Of a DNA stretch of 64,000 nucleotides, positions 24,563 through 32,407 are shown in pieces. Source of the DNA: Inquilinus limosus_F (GTDB lineage Bacteria; Pseudomonadota; Alphaproteobacteria; DSM-16000; Inquilinaceae). The first letter of the stretch is position 1. Each line of letters starts with the position of its first letter. The DNA lies in NCBI RefSeq assembly GCF_051487185.1, contig NZ_JAHVDK010000024.1:62001-126000 (forward strand). Reading direction: 5' to 3'. Position numbers and translations under genes: made by a program. The notes beneath the pieces are model-generated. The model saw only the letters and a list, made by a program, of their open reading frames with translations, searched no databases and had not been told where the DNA came from.

Positions 24563-25125
24563 CCGGCGCCGCCCGCCAGACCGCGCCTGCCCTCACCTTC
24601 CGCCCGGTCGACGCGGCCAATTGGCGCGATTTCGAGCGACTGTTCGAAAGCCGCGGCGCGCCGAAGTACTGCTGGTGCATGGCCTGGCGGGCGACGCCGC
24701 AGGAGGTGCGGCTCGACAGCGCCGGCCGCAAGGCGGCGCTACACGCCAGGGTGCGGGACGGGGTGCCGGTCGGCATCGTCGGCTATCACGAGGGCGAGCC
24801 GGTGGCCTGGTGCTCGATCGCCCCGCGCGAGACCTATCGCCCGCTCGGCGGGCCGCAGGACGAGGAACGGGTCTGGTCCCTCGCCTGCATGTTCGTCCTC
24901 CGCCCGCTGCGCGGCCTGGGGCTGGCCGACCAGCTGATCGCGGCGGCGGTCGAGCATGCGCGGGCGCAAGGCGCCACCGTGGTGGAGGCCTATCCTGTCG
25001 ATCCGGATTCGCCGAGCTACCGCTTCATGGGCTTCGTCCAGGCCTTCGCCCGGGCCGGCTTCACCGAGATCGGCCGAGCCGGCAGCCGGCGGCATGTCAT
25101 GCGGCTGCGGCTGTCATCGAGCTAG
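24550..25125 (+). CDS. GNAT-family N-acetyltransferase
   Basis: About 190 residues. The acetyl-CoA binding block reads CMFVLRPLRGLGLADQLIAAAVEHA (motif A, with R/Q-x-x-G-x-G/A character), followed by the GATVVEAYPVD strand. The N-terminal FESRGAPKYCWCMAWR is the Cys-Trp-rich entrance found in one GNAT subfamily. The acceptor is unknown. Start ATG 24550 or GTG 24559; the latter would recreate the same GTGA coupling as the gene before. Third member of a tightly coupled flavoprotein / ACP-like / GNAT unit. Confidence 0.82.
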   Translation: MALVTGAARQTAPALTFRPVDAANWRDFERLFESRGAPKYCWCMAWRATPQEVRLDSAGRKAALHARVRDGVPVGIVGYHEGEPVAWCSIAPRETYRPLGGPQDEERVWSLACMFVLRPLRGLGLADQLIAAAVEHARAQGATVVEAYPVDPDSPSYRFMGFVQAFARAGFTEIGRAGSRRHVMRLRLSSS

Positions 25126-25210
25126 CGGCTTCCGTCATGCCGATGGCGGATGCGGTCAAATCCTCGGTCTCTCTGACCCTAGAGTGAAGCAAACCGACAG
25201 GGAGAGCGCG

Positions 25211-26272
25211 ATGCGATCGTTCCGGCCCGTGCTGGCTGCCACCGTCCTCGCGCTGTCCGCCGGCCAGGCCCCGGCCGCCGACCCGCCGCCGACGGTGCCG
25301 GCCTCGGCCCTTTCCGACATCCAGACCGGCTTCGACCCGATGGGCCCGGCGGTGCAGGCGCTGAGGCTGCCGGACGGCCGCGAGGTTCACTACATCGACG
25401 AGGGCGAGCCCGGCTGGCGACCGGTGCTCTATGTCAGCGGCACCGGCACCAGCGTCCGTGCCTTCGGCATGACCGAGTATCTGCGCAGCCTGCGCACCAA
25501 GCTGCAGCTCCGTTTCATCAGCGTCGAGCGGAACGGCTTCGGCGACACCGAGTTCAAGCCGGGCTGGACCACCAAGGACTATGCGGCCGAGGTCCGCGCC
25601 GTGCTGGACCATCTCGGGATCGAGCGCACGGCCGCACTGGCCATTTCCGGCGGCGGGCCCTACCTGGCCGAGATCGCGGCAGAGATGCCGGAGCGGCTGA
25701 TCTCCCTGCACTTCCTGGCCGCCACCTCGGGCTTCGGGCCGGAGCGGAAGGCCTGCACCATGTCGGAGGCCGAGCTGACCGAGATGATGAAGGTGGCGCA
25801 GAACCCGGAAGAATGGTGGGCCTATCCCGAGACCAGCCCGACCCGCAAGATCCCGGGCTTCGCCGACCGGGCCTATGAGGAGGGCGCACGCACCTACTTC
25901 ATCCGCGGTCAGATGGGCGACCTGCGCGGCCAAGTCGCCGAATACCGCCGCTACTGCACCGAGCCGAAGGCCGACATCTCGAAGATCGACACGCCGGTCT
26001 ATGTCTATCACGGCACCGCGGATAAATCGGTCGGCATGGATCAGGCGCAGTACTGGCAGTCGCATTTCAAGAACCTGCGCAAGGCCCGAATCTATGAAGA
26101 CGAAGGCCATGACGTTCAGTACCGACACTGGGACCAGCTGCTGCTGGATGTCGCCGGCCACGCCGAGCTGACCATACTGTGCGCCGACGGAAAGTCGCAG
26201 GCGGTCCCGGAAGCCGAAGCGCAGGCGTTGCTGGCGAAGGGTGCGACACTGGGGATCTGCGCTTGGCGCTGA
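25211..26272 (+). CDS. Secreted alpha/beta hydrolase
   Basis: 353 residues with a cleavable signal peptide (MRSFRPVLAATVLALSAGQAPAA), so periplasmic or exported. Hydrolase fold: strand/oxyanion VLYVSGTGTS, nucleophile elbow ALAISGGGPYLAE (AxSxG, a variant of GxSxG), acid region YVYHGTADKS, catalytic His in YEDEGHDVQY. The C terminus carries two cysteines (LTILCADG and LGICAW), possibly a disulfide. The substrate is unknown. Start: ATG with GGGAGAG nine bases upstream; the longer open frame overlaps the GNAT. Likely its own transcript or the tail of the preceding unit. Confidence 0.85.
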   Translation: MRSFRPVLAATVLALSAGQAPAADPPPTVPASALSDIQTGFDPMGPAVQALRLPDGREVHYIDEGEPGWRPVLYVSGTGTSVRAFGMTEYLRSLRTKLQLRFISVERNGFGDTEFKPGWTTKDYAAEVRAVLDHLGIERTAALAISGGGPYLAEIAAEMPERLISLHFLAATSGFGPERKACTMSEAELTEMMKVAQNPEEWWAYPETSPTRKIPGFADRAYEEGARTYFIRGQMGDLRGQVAEYRRYCTEPKADISKIDTPVYVYHGTADKSVGMDQAQYWQSHFKNLRKARIYEDEGHDVQYRHWDQLLLDVAGHAELTILCADGKSQAVPEAEAQALLAKGATLGICAWR

Positions 26273-26325
26273 AGGCCGGGTTGCGGGTAGACTGGGGCCG
26301 GACCCCGCAGCGAAGGACGCGCGCC

Positions 26326-26880
26326 ATGGCCACCACGCCCCCGCCCCTCGAGCTCGACCTGCCGGCCCCGGATTTCCGCCTGCCCGCCACCGATGGCCGG
26401 ACCTATTCCCTGGACGATGTCACCGGGCCGCGCGGCACGGTGATCGTCTTCATCTGCAACCACTGCCCCTATGTGAAGGCGGTGATCGATCGGCTGACCG
26501 ACGACGCCATGACGCTGATGGCCGAGGGCATCGGCTTCGCCGCGATCTGCTCGAACGACGCCGTCGCCTATCCGGAAGACAGCTTCGAGAAGATGAAGGC
26601 CTTCGATGAGGCCCATGACCTGCCTTTCCCCTATCTGCACGACGAGGACCAGTCGGTGGCGCGGGCCTATGGCGCGGTCTGCACCCCGGATTTCTTCGGC
26701 TACGATTCGCACCGCCGGCTGAAGTATCGCGGCCGGCTGGACGAGGGCCGGACGACCCCGCCCCCGCCACGTGCACGGCGTGAGCTGGTCGAGGCGATGC
26801 TCCAGGTCGCCGAGACCGGCCAGGCGCCCGCCGACCAAGTGCCGTCAATGGGGTGCTCGATCAAGTGGAAAGCGGCCTGA
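26326..26880 (+). CDS. Peroxiredoxin-like thioredoxin-fold protein
   Basis: 184 residues: APDFRLPATDGRTYSLDDV, then the redox motif FICNHCPYVKAV (Cys-x-x-Cys with His-between), SNDAVAYPEDSFEKMKAF, and VCTPDFFGYDSHRRLKYRGRLDE. This is the AhpC/TSA-related PRX-like group; it presumably reduces peroxides or disulfides in the cytoplasm with an unknown donor. The C terminus ends PSMGCSIKWK, a family trademark. Start ATG chosen at the first residue of the conserved domain. Followed by a dispersed palindromic repeat. Confidence 0.87.
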   Translation: MATTPPPLELDLPAPDFRLPATDGRTYSLDDVTGPRGTVIVFICNHCPYVKAVIDRLTDDAMTLMAEGIGFAAICSNDAVAYPEDSFEKMKAFDEAHDLPFPYLHDEDQSVARAYGAVCTPDFFGYDSHRRLKYRGRLDEGRTTPPPPRARRELVEAMLQVAETGQAPADQVPSMGCSIKWKAA

Positions 26881-26897
26881 GACCGGCGAGCCCCAAA

Positions 26898-26988
26898 AAT
26901 CGTCATTGCGAGCGCAGCGAAGCAATCCAGGGCCACTCGCACCGCCCCTTGATTGCTTCGTCGGCTTCGCCTCCTCGCAATGACGATT
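26898..26988. repeat. Dispersed palindromic intergenic repeat, copy 1
   Basis: 91 bases whose ends AATCGTCATTGCGAG and CTCGCAATGACGATT are exact inverted complements. The inner arms AGCGAAGCAATCCAGGG and TTGATTGCTTCG also pair, with an unpaired centre. A close copy lies at 33780-33865. A MITE/REP-like element; its RNA would fold into a long hairpin and may end transcription between the convergent neighbours. Confidence 0.85.
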
Positions 26989-27037
26989 CTTTCGGAGGAG
27001 AGGGAAAAGGCTGATCGCGAACTCGCCGGTATGAGCC

Positions 27038-28123
27038 TCAGCCCCTGCCGTAGAGGTCGGCGACCGTCCGGAAGGCCTGCTTCGGGGTCCAGTCGCCGGA
27101 ATCCGCCTGATCCACCCGGACGATGCCGTAGCCGGCCATGTCGAAGTCCCGGCGCGGGTCCGGCGAATGGGGCATGCCGGTGTCGATGAACTGGTAGACG
27201 AAGGCGCCGGCGATGCCTTCGGCCCGGTAGAGCCCGATCAGCTCGCCGATCGTCTCCGCTTGGACCCGCTCGCTGCGGACCGGAGCGCCTTTCAGCTCCG
27301 GCACCGGCTTCGTCCAATCGACGATGCTCCAGCCGTCGCCGCCCGCATCCTCGGCGCCCTCATAGGCGCAGCAGCCGAACTCCGCGACCACGACCGGCTT
27401 GCCCCAGCGCCGGAAGGCGCGGAGCTCCTCGACATAGGTCGCGCGGTTCGACGCGTCCCGGTAGTGGTCCAGCCCGATCAGGTCGAAATCCCGCCAGTCG
27501 ACGTCCTCCCAAGGACCGGCCGCATAGGTGACCGGCCCGCGGAAGCGGGACCGGACGGCGGCGCGGGCTCGGGCGAGATGGTCGTTGAGGGCTACGCTCA
27601 GCGTCGCAAAGCCCTCCGCCGACAGGATGCCGAAGGCCGCCATCCGGTCGAAGAAGGTCGCGCCGGGCAGGAAGCCGGCGGTGAACAGGGTCAGCTCGCA
27701 GCCGAGGCTGAGCGTCACCGCGGCGCCGCGCGCCCGCAGGGCCTCGGCGATCCGCGCCGTTTCGGCCAGGTGGTCCAGTGCCGCGTCCTGCCCGGCCTCG
27801 ACCAGCCGCGGCTGCAGCCAGACCTGCAGCCCGGCCGCCGCGGCCGCCTCCGCGGCCTCCGCCAGGCGCCCGTGATCGGTGCCGAACAGCGAGACCGCGT
27901 TGCAGTGCAGCGCCTCGCGAATGATGCGGAGGTCCCGCCGCACCGCCGCCGGGTGCCAGGCCGCGCGCGACAGCGATCCCGGCACATAGGCCGTGCCGGT
28001 GTCGTAGCAGACGCCGTTGAACGCCAGGTCCTGCCCGGCCGCGCCGGCCGTCGAAGCCAGCAGGCCGCCGCCAAGCGCCGCCGCACCGCGGATCACCCCG
28101 CGCCGGGTGTACCCCGGCATCAT
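27038..28123 (-). CDS. Tat-exported TIM-barrel, glycoside-hydrolase-like protein
   Basis: 361 residues. MMPGYTRRGVIRGAAALGGG is a twin-arginine signal. The mature part, FNGVCYDTGTAYVPGSLSRA onward, reads like a beta-alpha barrel: LHCNAVSLFGTD, VWLQPRLVEA, VTLSLGCELTLF, VTYAAGPWEDVDWRDFDLIGLDHY, VVVAEFGCCAYEGAED, GAFVYQFIDTGMPHSPDPRRD. The Glu in CELTLF and in VVAEFG fit the acid/base and nucleophile positions of clan A glycosidases (inference). Actinomycete homologues are sometimes labelled abortive infection proteins, for which I see no support in the sequence. Its ATG overlaps the TetR stop (ATGA), so it is the last gene of the operon starting at 29158. Confidence 0.7.
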   Translation of the reverse strand: MMPGYTRRGVIRGAAALGGGLLASTAGAAGQDLAFNGVCYDTGTAYVPGSLSRAAWHPAAVRRDLRIIREALHCNAVSLFGTDHGRLAEAAEAAAAAGLQVWLQPRLVEAGQDAALDHLAETARIAEALRARGAAVTLSLGCELTLFTAGFLPGATFFDRMAAFGILSAEGFATLSVALNDHLARARAAVRSRFRGPVTYAAGPWEDVDWRDFDLIGLDHYRDASNRATYVEELRAFRRWGKPVVVAEFGCCAYEGAEDAGGDGWSIVDWTKPVPELKGAPVRSERVQAETIGELIGLYRAEGIAGAFVYQFIDTGMPHSPDPRRDFDMAGYGIVRVDQADSGDWTPKQAFRTVADLYGRG

Positions 28124-28719
28124 CGGCCACCCTCCGCCCCGAGGAAGCGCAGGATGATCCGCCGCAGCATCGGGCCGACCGGGCGGAAGCCGGAATCGGC
28201 GGCGGCGCGGACAAAGCCGCCGTCGAGCAGCACCATGATCCAGTCCGCCGCCGCGTCGGGCGGCAACTCCGGATCGATCTGCCCCCGCTCCGCGGCGCGG
28301 CCGAGCAGCTGCCGCAGCCCGTCGCGCAGCGCGCGGTCGTTGCGCTCCATCAACTCGGCGAAGGCCACGTCGCGCCTGGCATTGGCCACGATCTCCAGCA
28401 TCAGCCCGCCGAGATGCGGATAATCCGCCTGCGCCGCCTGGGCCTCGACGACCTCAAGCAGCGCGGCCAGCGGGTCCTCGGCCGCCAGAGCCGACTGCAG
28501 CCGGTCGGCGTTGTCCCGGCCGTCCTGCTCGAAGATCGCCGTGAAGATCGCCTGCTTGCTCGGGAAATAGTGGAACAGGTTGCCCGAGCTGATGCCGGCC
28601 GCGGCACAGATGTCGGCGGTGCGGGTGTCGTGGAAGCCCCTGGTGGCGAAGCATTCGGCCGCCGCCTCCAGGATCCGGCGGCGCTTGGCCTCGTGCTTCA
28701 CCGGGTCGAGCGTGCGCAT
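28120..28719 (-). CDS. TetR-family transcriptional regulator
   Basis: 199 residues. N-terminal helix-turn-helix: RRRILEAAAECFATRGFHDT, ICAAAGISSGNLFHYFPSKQ. The C-terminal ligand domain (LLEVVEAQAAQADY onward) is unspecific. It lies between a membrane protein gene (4-base gap upstream) and the glycosidase-like gene (4-base overlap downstream), so all three are one operon. A TetR-like dyad at 29170-29183 in front of the operon suggests autoregulation. Confidence 0.92.
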   Translation of the reverse strand: MRTLDPVKHEAKRRRILEAAAECFATRGFHDTRTADICAAAGISSGNLFHYFPSKQAIFTAIFEQDGRDNADRLQSALAAEDPLAALLEVVEAQAAQADYPHLGGLMLEIVANARRDVAFAELMERNDRALRDGLRQLLGRAAERGQIDPELPPDAAADWIMVLLDGGFVRAAADSGFRPVGPMLRRIILRFLGAEGGR

Positions 28720-28723
28720 CGGG

Positions 28724-29158
28724 TCACTCCGGATGGGATTGGGGACTGCCGGGATGTTTGCGGCCGGTCCGGCGCTCCACCTCGTCGATCGCGACCAGAA
28801 CCGCGATGACGATCGGCACAGCCCATTTCACCCCGTGCAGGACCGTCTTCAGCCAGTCCGGCAGCGAGGGCATCCAGGACCAGAGCCAGCCGATCTCAGG
28901 CCAGGGCAGCAGCCGCAGCCAGCCCCAGTCGATGTCGAGCCAAGGCCAGCCGAGCTCCGGCACGAGCAGCCAGACCAGAGCGCCGATGCCGGTCGCGGCG
29001 ACGGCGAGCTGCAGCAGGGACCGGACGACGTGGCGGGCTGCGTAGAGCCGCGGATGCCGGCGCGCGAAGCGGGCCAGACCGGCACGGCCACGCCGCATCC
29101 AGGACCGGGGCCGTCCCGTCCCGGAGTCCGCCGGGCCGCGGTGCGGAGGTTGCTGCAT
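28724..29158 (-). CDS. Hypothetical Trp-rich membrane protein
   Basis: 144 residues. An Arg-rich N-terminal cytoplasmic segment (1-45) is followed by a hydrophobic helix (SLLQLAVAATGIGALVWLLV), a Trp/Pro-rich stretch (WPWLDIDWGWLRLLPWPEIG) likely lying at the membrane surface, and a second helix (WAVPIVIAVLVAIDEVE). No family recognised. The first gene of the TetR operon; its start has no clear ribosome site, consistent with a leader that carries the regulator dyad. Confidence 0.6.
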   Translation of the reverse strand: MQQPPHRGPADSGTGRPRSWMRRGRAGLARFARRHPRLYAARHVVRSLLQLAVAATGIGALVWLLVPELGWPWLDIDWGWLRLLPWPEIGWLWSWMPSLPDWLKTVLHGVKWAVPIVIAVLVAIDEVERRTGRKHPGSPQSHPE

Positions 29159-29169
29159 GGATTATTAAT

Positions 29170-29183
29170 AGACCGACCGCTCT
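29170..29183. promoter_or_regulatory. Candidate TetR operator
   Basis: AGACCGACCGCTCT matches its own reverse complement at 10 of 14 positions (AGA-CG....CG-TCT core), 12 bases before the first gene of the TetR operon and inside an AT-rich promoter-like stretch. It resembles ACCGACCGGT-type TetR sites. Confidence 0.4.
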
Positions 29184-29219
29184 GTTTATACAAGACGCAG
29201 GATCGGTCACCGCCCAGCC

Positions 29220-29414
29220 TCAGCCGTGGCGGTGGATATGCGCAAGCCTCTGCAGGTGGCGCCACCGGGTGTTGCGCTCGGTCTTGCGGCCGCGGTGTTC
29301 GGCCCAGTCGGCGTCGGTCCATCGGCGCCGGCCACGGGGCGAAGCCGGATCGGGCGGCCCGGTGTCGCCTGGCGGCCGGTCGTCCCCGGCCAGCGCCGGG
29401 ACGAGATTCCTCAT
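29220..29414 (-). CDS. Small hypothetical protein coupled to the gene at 29411
   Basis: 64 residues, MRNLVPALAGDDRPPGDTGP..., charged, Arg/His-rich C terminus (RNTRWRHLQRLAHIHRHG), no signal or membrane segment. The ATG overlaps the stop of the preceding gene (ATGA), the main evidence that it is translated. Function unknown. Confidence 0.45.
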   Translation of the reverse strand: MRNLVPALAGDDRPPGDTGPPDPASPRGRRRWTDADWAEHRGRKTERNTRWRHLQRLAHIHRHG

Positions 29415-30205
29415 GCTTCCACCATGCCCTCCCGCCCGACAGCAGCGTCCGCCTCCACCACGGGATCGTTGAAGGTCCAGCGCGGGATCATGCGCATGCG
29501 GTCGAGGCCGGCAAAGACGGCCGCAAAGCCGCCGTCCGGCGAAACCTCACGGAGCGCGGCATCGAACTCCTGGCCGAACCCATTGAAGCCGTCGGCATCC
29601 ACTTCGCATAGGTGAATCTGGTTCCAGTCGATCTTCAACGCCGGGTCGCGGTAGAGCACTGCCGCTGTCTCCATCGTCCTGAACGTCCCGATCCTGTTCG
29701 CCTGGACGAGCTTCGCGGCGGCCGGGCCGATATACTTCCGCATGATGGCTCTGTACTCGCTGAGATATGGCGATTGCACTTCGATATATTCCAGCGACGC
29801 CTGCCGTTCGGGCCGATCGGCTGAGCCCTGCCAGTTTCGCGGCAGTATGAAGGCCGAGGGAGTGGTCAAAAGAATCTCCGCGCGCAGCAGTTGCGTCTCG
29901 GCCGGTTGCTGCTTGACCACGAGTTCGTGAATGGCGTCGGCAGGAACTATGTCGCGAAAGTAGCTCAGTTCGAGATGGCTCCACACAGCCGCTTCCGAAG
30001 CATTCCGAAAGACGGAGCGGTGCCGATAGAGCGCCTGCCCGAGGCATGTTTCCCCAAAGCGCGCCCAGTTAATGGCGCGGTCCTTGAGTTCAGCTTCCGT
30101 TCGGGAATCCCGCGCCTGTATCGTCCGGGCAAGCACCACGAGACGGTCGTCGGGCTCAATCCGGGCCAGATACGCCCCGTCAAAGGGATGGATGCTCTCA
30201 TCCAT
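29411..30205 (-). CDS. Hypothetical protein, 264 aa, lower-GC island
   Basis: The ATG at 30205 follows AGAGAG; the longer frame upstream runs into an insertion-sequence remnant. Soluble protein without signal. Segments: DRLVVLARTIQARDSRTEAEL (N-terminal helix), LSYFRDIVPADAIHELVVKQ, YLSEYRAIMRKYIGPAAAK, NRIGTFRTMETAAVLYRDPA, DWNQIHLCEVDADGFNGFGQ. The last part has the look of an alpha/beta dimeric-barrel domain, a weak impression only. Base composition is clearly lower in GC than the flanks and a dead transposase lies immediately upstream, so acquisition by transfer is likely. Confidence 0.6.
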   Translation of the reverse strand: MDESIHPFDGAYLARIEPDDRLVVLARTIQARDSRTEAELKDRAINWARFGETCLGQALYRHRSVFRNASEAAVWSHLELSYFRDIVPADAIHELVVKQQPAETQLLRAEILLTTPSAFILPRNWQGSADRPERQASLEYIEVQSPYLSEYRAIMRKYIGPAAAKLVQANRIGTFRTMETAAVLYRDPALKIDWNQIHLCEVDADGFNGFGQEFDAALREVSPDGGFAAVFAGLDRMRMIPRWTFNDPVVEADAAVGREGMVEA

Positions 30206-30299
30206 TGGACGTCTCTCTTTAGAGCCTATCCCGAAAAGGTTCGCGACCGAGCATCGCGTGATTCCTGGGGATTGTTCAGGCCATCTTGGGAGGCGAGCG

Positions 30300-30640
30300 A
30301 TGTGGACCCAGCCACTCGCCGGCAGCATAGTCGCGCGGGGCCTCGATACGAAACGGATTTGACGTATGCGGATTGGCAACTGGTCGAGCCGCTGCTGCTG
30401 GCACCGAAGCGGACGGGACGAAGCTGTCCTGACTGCCGCGCGAAATCGTCAACGCGATCCTTTATGTGATGCGCGGTGGCGTAGCTCGGCGGCTTCTTCC
30501 AAGCGACCTTCCGCCGAAGAGCACGGCTTCTCGCTGATTTGCGGCCTGGCGAGACAGGGGTGTGTTCGAGGCACTGAACCATGCCCTGCTGATGATCGAC
30601 CGCGAGCCCAACGGACGGGCGGCTTCGCCGAGCGCCTGCA
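30300..30640 (+). pseudogene. Degenerate IS5-family transposase N-terminal fragment
   Basis: Three frames together spell the N terminus of an IS5-type transposase: MWTQP, then TRRQHSRAGPRYETDLTYAD and WQLVEPLL...PKRTGR, then REIVNAILYVMRGGVA, LLPSDLPPKST, a TGA where the family has a conserved Trp (FAAWRD follows), and GVFEALNHALLMIDRE to SPSA. Two frameshifts and one nonsense codon make it dead, and the catalytic DDE part is missing after about 30640. Flanked by the lower-GC unknown gene on one side and a standard gene on the other. Confidence 0.85.
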
Positions 30641-30698
30641 TCCCGCCCGGTCAGTGGCCATCGGCGCCTGGTTGAACATCGCGCCGGATCCCCGGGCC

Positions 30699-31058
30699 TC
30701 AGCGCCCCGGGAACGCGCCCTCATACTGCTCCGGCTTGAAGCCGACCAGCAGCGTGCCGCCGATGTCGAGCACCGGCCGCTTGATCATCGATGGCTGGTC
30801 GAGCATCAGCCCGATCGCCTTGGCCTCGGTCAGCCCTTCGCGGACGGCATCCGGCAGCTTGCGGAAGGTGGTGCCGGCGCGGTTCAGCAGCACCTCCCAA
30901 CTGACCTTGCGCGCCCAGCCTTCGAGCGTGGCGCGGTCGATACCCGCCGCCTTGTAGTCGTGGAAGGCATAGGCGACGCCACGCTGGTCCAGCCACGCCC
31001 GCGCCTTCTTCATCGTGTCGCAGTTCTTGATGCCGTAGATCGTGACCGCCTTCGCCAT
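30699..31058 (-). CDS. ArsC/Spx-family protein (YffB-like)
   Basis: 119 residues, thioredoxin fold: VTIYGIKNCDTMKKARAWLD with the single redox Cys13, VAYAFHDYKAAGIDRATLEG, FRKLPDAVREGL, and MIKRPVLDIGGTLLVGF with the Arg/Pro of the glutathione-binding loop. YffB-like members are glutathione-dependent reductases of unknown substrate; there is no ars operon here, so arsenate reduction is unlikely. Start at the ATG 31058, because it begins the fold. Confidence 0.88.
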   Translation of the reverse strand: MAKAVTIYGIKNCDTMKKARAWLDQRGVAYAFHDYKAAGIDRATLEGWARKVSWEVLLNRAGTTFRKLPDAVREGLTEAKAIGLMLDQPSMIKRPVLDIGGTLLVGFKPEQYEGAFPGR

Positions 31059-31120
31059 GTCGCTTCCGCTCTTGGTGCTGAGTCCTGTCGGACCGACCAT
31101 AGGGACGGCGGACGCGGCCG

Positions 31121-31747
31121 TCACCCGCGCAGCGGCCAGCGGCCGAGGATCAGGTAGCGGCTTTCGCCATAGAGGCTGTGGACGAGCGCGAAATCGCGCA
31201 CCTGGATGGTGATCGGCGCGTCGAGGAGCGCCTCGGGAACGACCTTCCGGTCGTACAGGATCGTCAGGTGCGGCCTGAGAGGCGGGCGGGATCCGTGCAG
31301 GCCGACCGCCTCCATCGCCGGATCGAGGGCCTCGTACAGATCGAAGAGCGCGGCGTTCCCCTCCGCGCAACGGAGCACGACCGGCCGGGCTCCGCTGCCC
31401 GCCCCGAAGCTCGTCACTCGGTCGAATGTCACCTCGAATCGCGGCAGCTCGATCGTCCAGGCGGCGTGCATCGTCCGGTCGACCAGCGCGAAGGGCAAAG
31501 ACTGGTACTGGCCCACGGACTGCAGCGAGATGTGCAGGACCTCCGGCGGCCGCAACTGTCCCCGCAGGCCGAGGTCAAGCCGCAGGGCCTCCGCCTGCGC
31601 CCGGATCATGGCGGCGTCGGCCGGCGATGGGAGGATCGCGAAGAAGATCTGGTCCGGCGACATCGAGGGCGTCTGCGGCGACCCGAAGTCCAGCGAGAGC
31701 TGCCTCGGATCGCCGCGCGACGTCCTGGAACTGCCGTTCGATGCCAC
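31121..31747 (-). CDS. 2'-5' RNA ligase / cyclic phosphodiesterase superfamily (LigT-like), copy 1
   Basis: About 208 residues from a GTG at 31747, or 180 from the ATG at 31663. The longer form is favoured because it includes RQLSLDF, seen at the N terminus of many members of this subfamily. Two HxT/S motifs of the 2H superfamily: LHISLQSVGQ and LRPHLTILYD, placed symmetrically, form the active site for 2',3'-cyclic or 2'-5' phosphodiester chemistry on RNA. The biological substrate is unknown. A second paralogue is at 38913-39500. Confidence 0.82.
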   Translation of the reverse strand: MASNGSSRTSRGDPRQLSLDFGSPQTPSMSPDQIFFAILPSPADAAMIRAQAEALRLDLGLRGQLRPPEVLHISLQSVGQYQSLPFALVDRTMHAAWTIELPRFEVTFDRVTSFGAGSGARPVVLRCAEGNAALFDLYEALDPAMEAVGLHGSRPPLRPHLTILYDRKVVPEALLDAPITIQVRDFALVHSLYGESRYLILGRWPLRG

Positions 31748-31906
31748 TCGGGATGGTCCGCTCCGCGACAGGTGAGCGAGACTACACCGCGGCGGGCTGG
31801 CCGGGGACCCTTGATGGCTCGGCGGCATCGATTTCCCACGGAATAGCTGACACTCCCTGGCAGGTTGCGCCTGTATTCTCTCCCGGCGCAGCAGACGAGG
31901 CCGAGA

Positions 31907-32407
31907 ATGGGCAAGACGGCAGTGGGAAGAACCCGGAAAGCGCCGGCGGAGGTCGCGGAGGGCCGCTGCCTGTGCGGCCGGGTGCGGATCGAGATCGGCG
32001 TCCCCGCCCGCTGGGCCTGGCACGACCATTCCCGGGACAGCCGCCTGGCGCACGGCGCCGCCTACGCCACCTATGTCGGCTGCTGGCGCAGCCGCGTCCG
32101 CATCGTCAAGGGCGAGTCCGCCCTCGCCCGCTTCACAGAGGAGGACACAGGCCGGACGCGCAGCTTCTGCCGCCATTGCGGCACGCCGGTTCTCTACGAA
32201 CGGTCGCAGTGGCGGCAGATGGTGAACATCCCGCGCGCGCTGTTCGAGACCCGCACCGGCCGCGAGCCGCTGTACCACATCGCCATCGAGCAGGCGCCGG
32301 AATGGACCTACAGGGGCGAGCCGCTGCGCCCGCTGAAGGGTTTTCCCGGCGTGGTGTGGACGCGTCCGAAGCGGAAGAAGCGGCCGCTGATGGACGACGG
32401 GTTCTAA
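31907..32407 (+). CDS. GFA-family (glutathione-dependent formaldehyde-activating enzyme-like) zinc protein
   Basis: 166 residues. CxC at GRCLCGRVRI and the distal pair SFCRHCGTPV are the zinc-binding cysteines of the GFA/CENP-V fold. The middle (YATYVGCWRSRVRIVKGES) supplies another Cys. Most members have no proven reaction despite the name. Start chosen at the ATG 31907 with GAGG upstream. Its stop overlaps the convergent MFS gene's stop by 4 bases. Confidence 0.85.
   Translation: MGKTAVGRTRKAPAEVAEGRCLCGRVRIEIGVPARWAWHDHSRDSRLAHGAAYATYVGCWRSRVRIVKGESALARFTEEDTGRTRSFCRHCGTPVLYERSQWRQMVNIPRALFETRTGREPLYHIAIEQAPEWTYRGEPLRPLKGFPGVVWTRPKRKKRPLMDDGF

Noticed and set aside
27038..28123. Phage defence role for the barrel protein
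   Set aside because: Some homologues carry an abortive-infection label, but the Tat signal and glycosidase-like barrel argue for an exported enzyme; no defence genes nearby.
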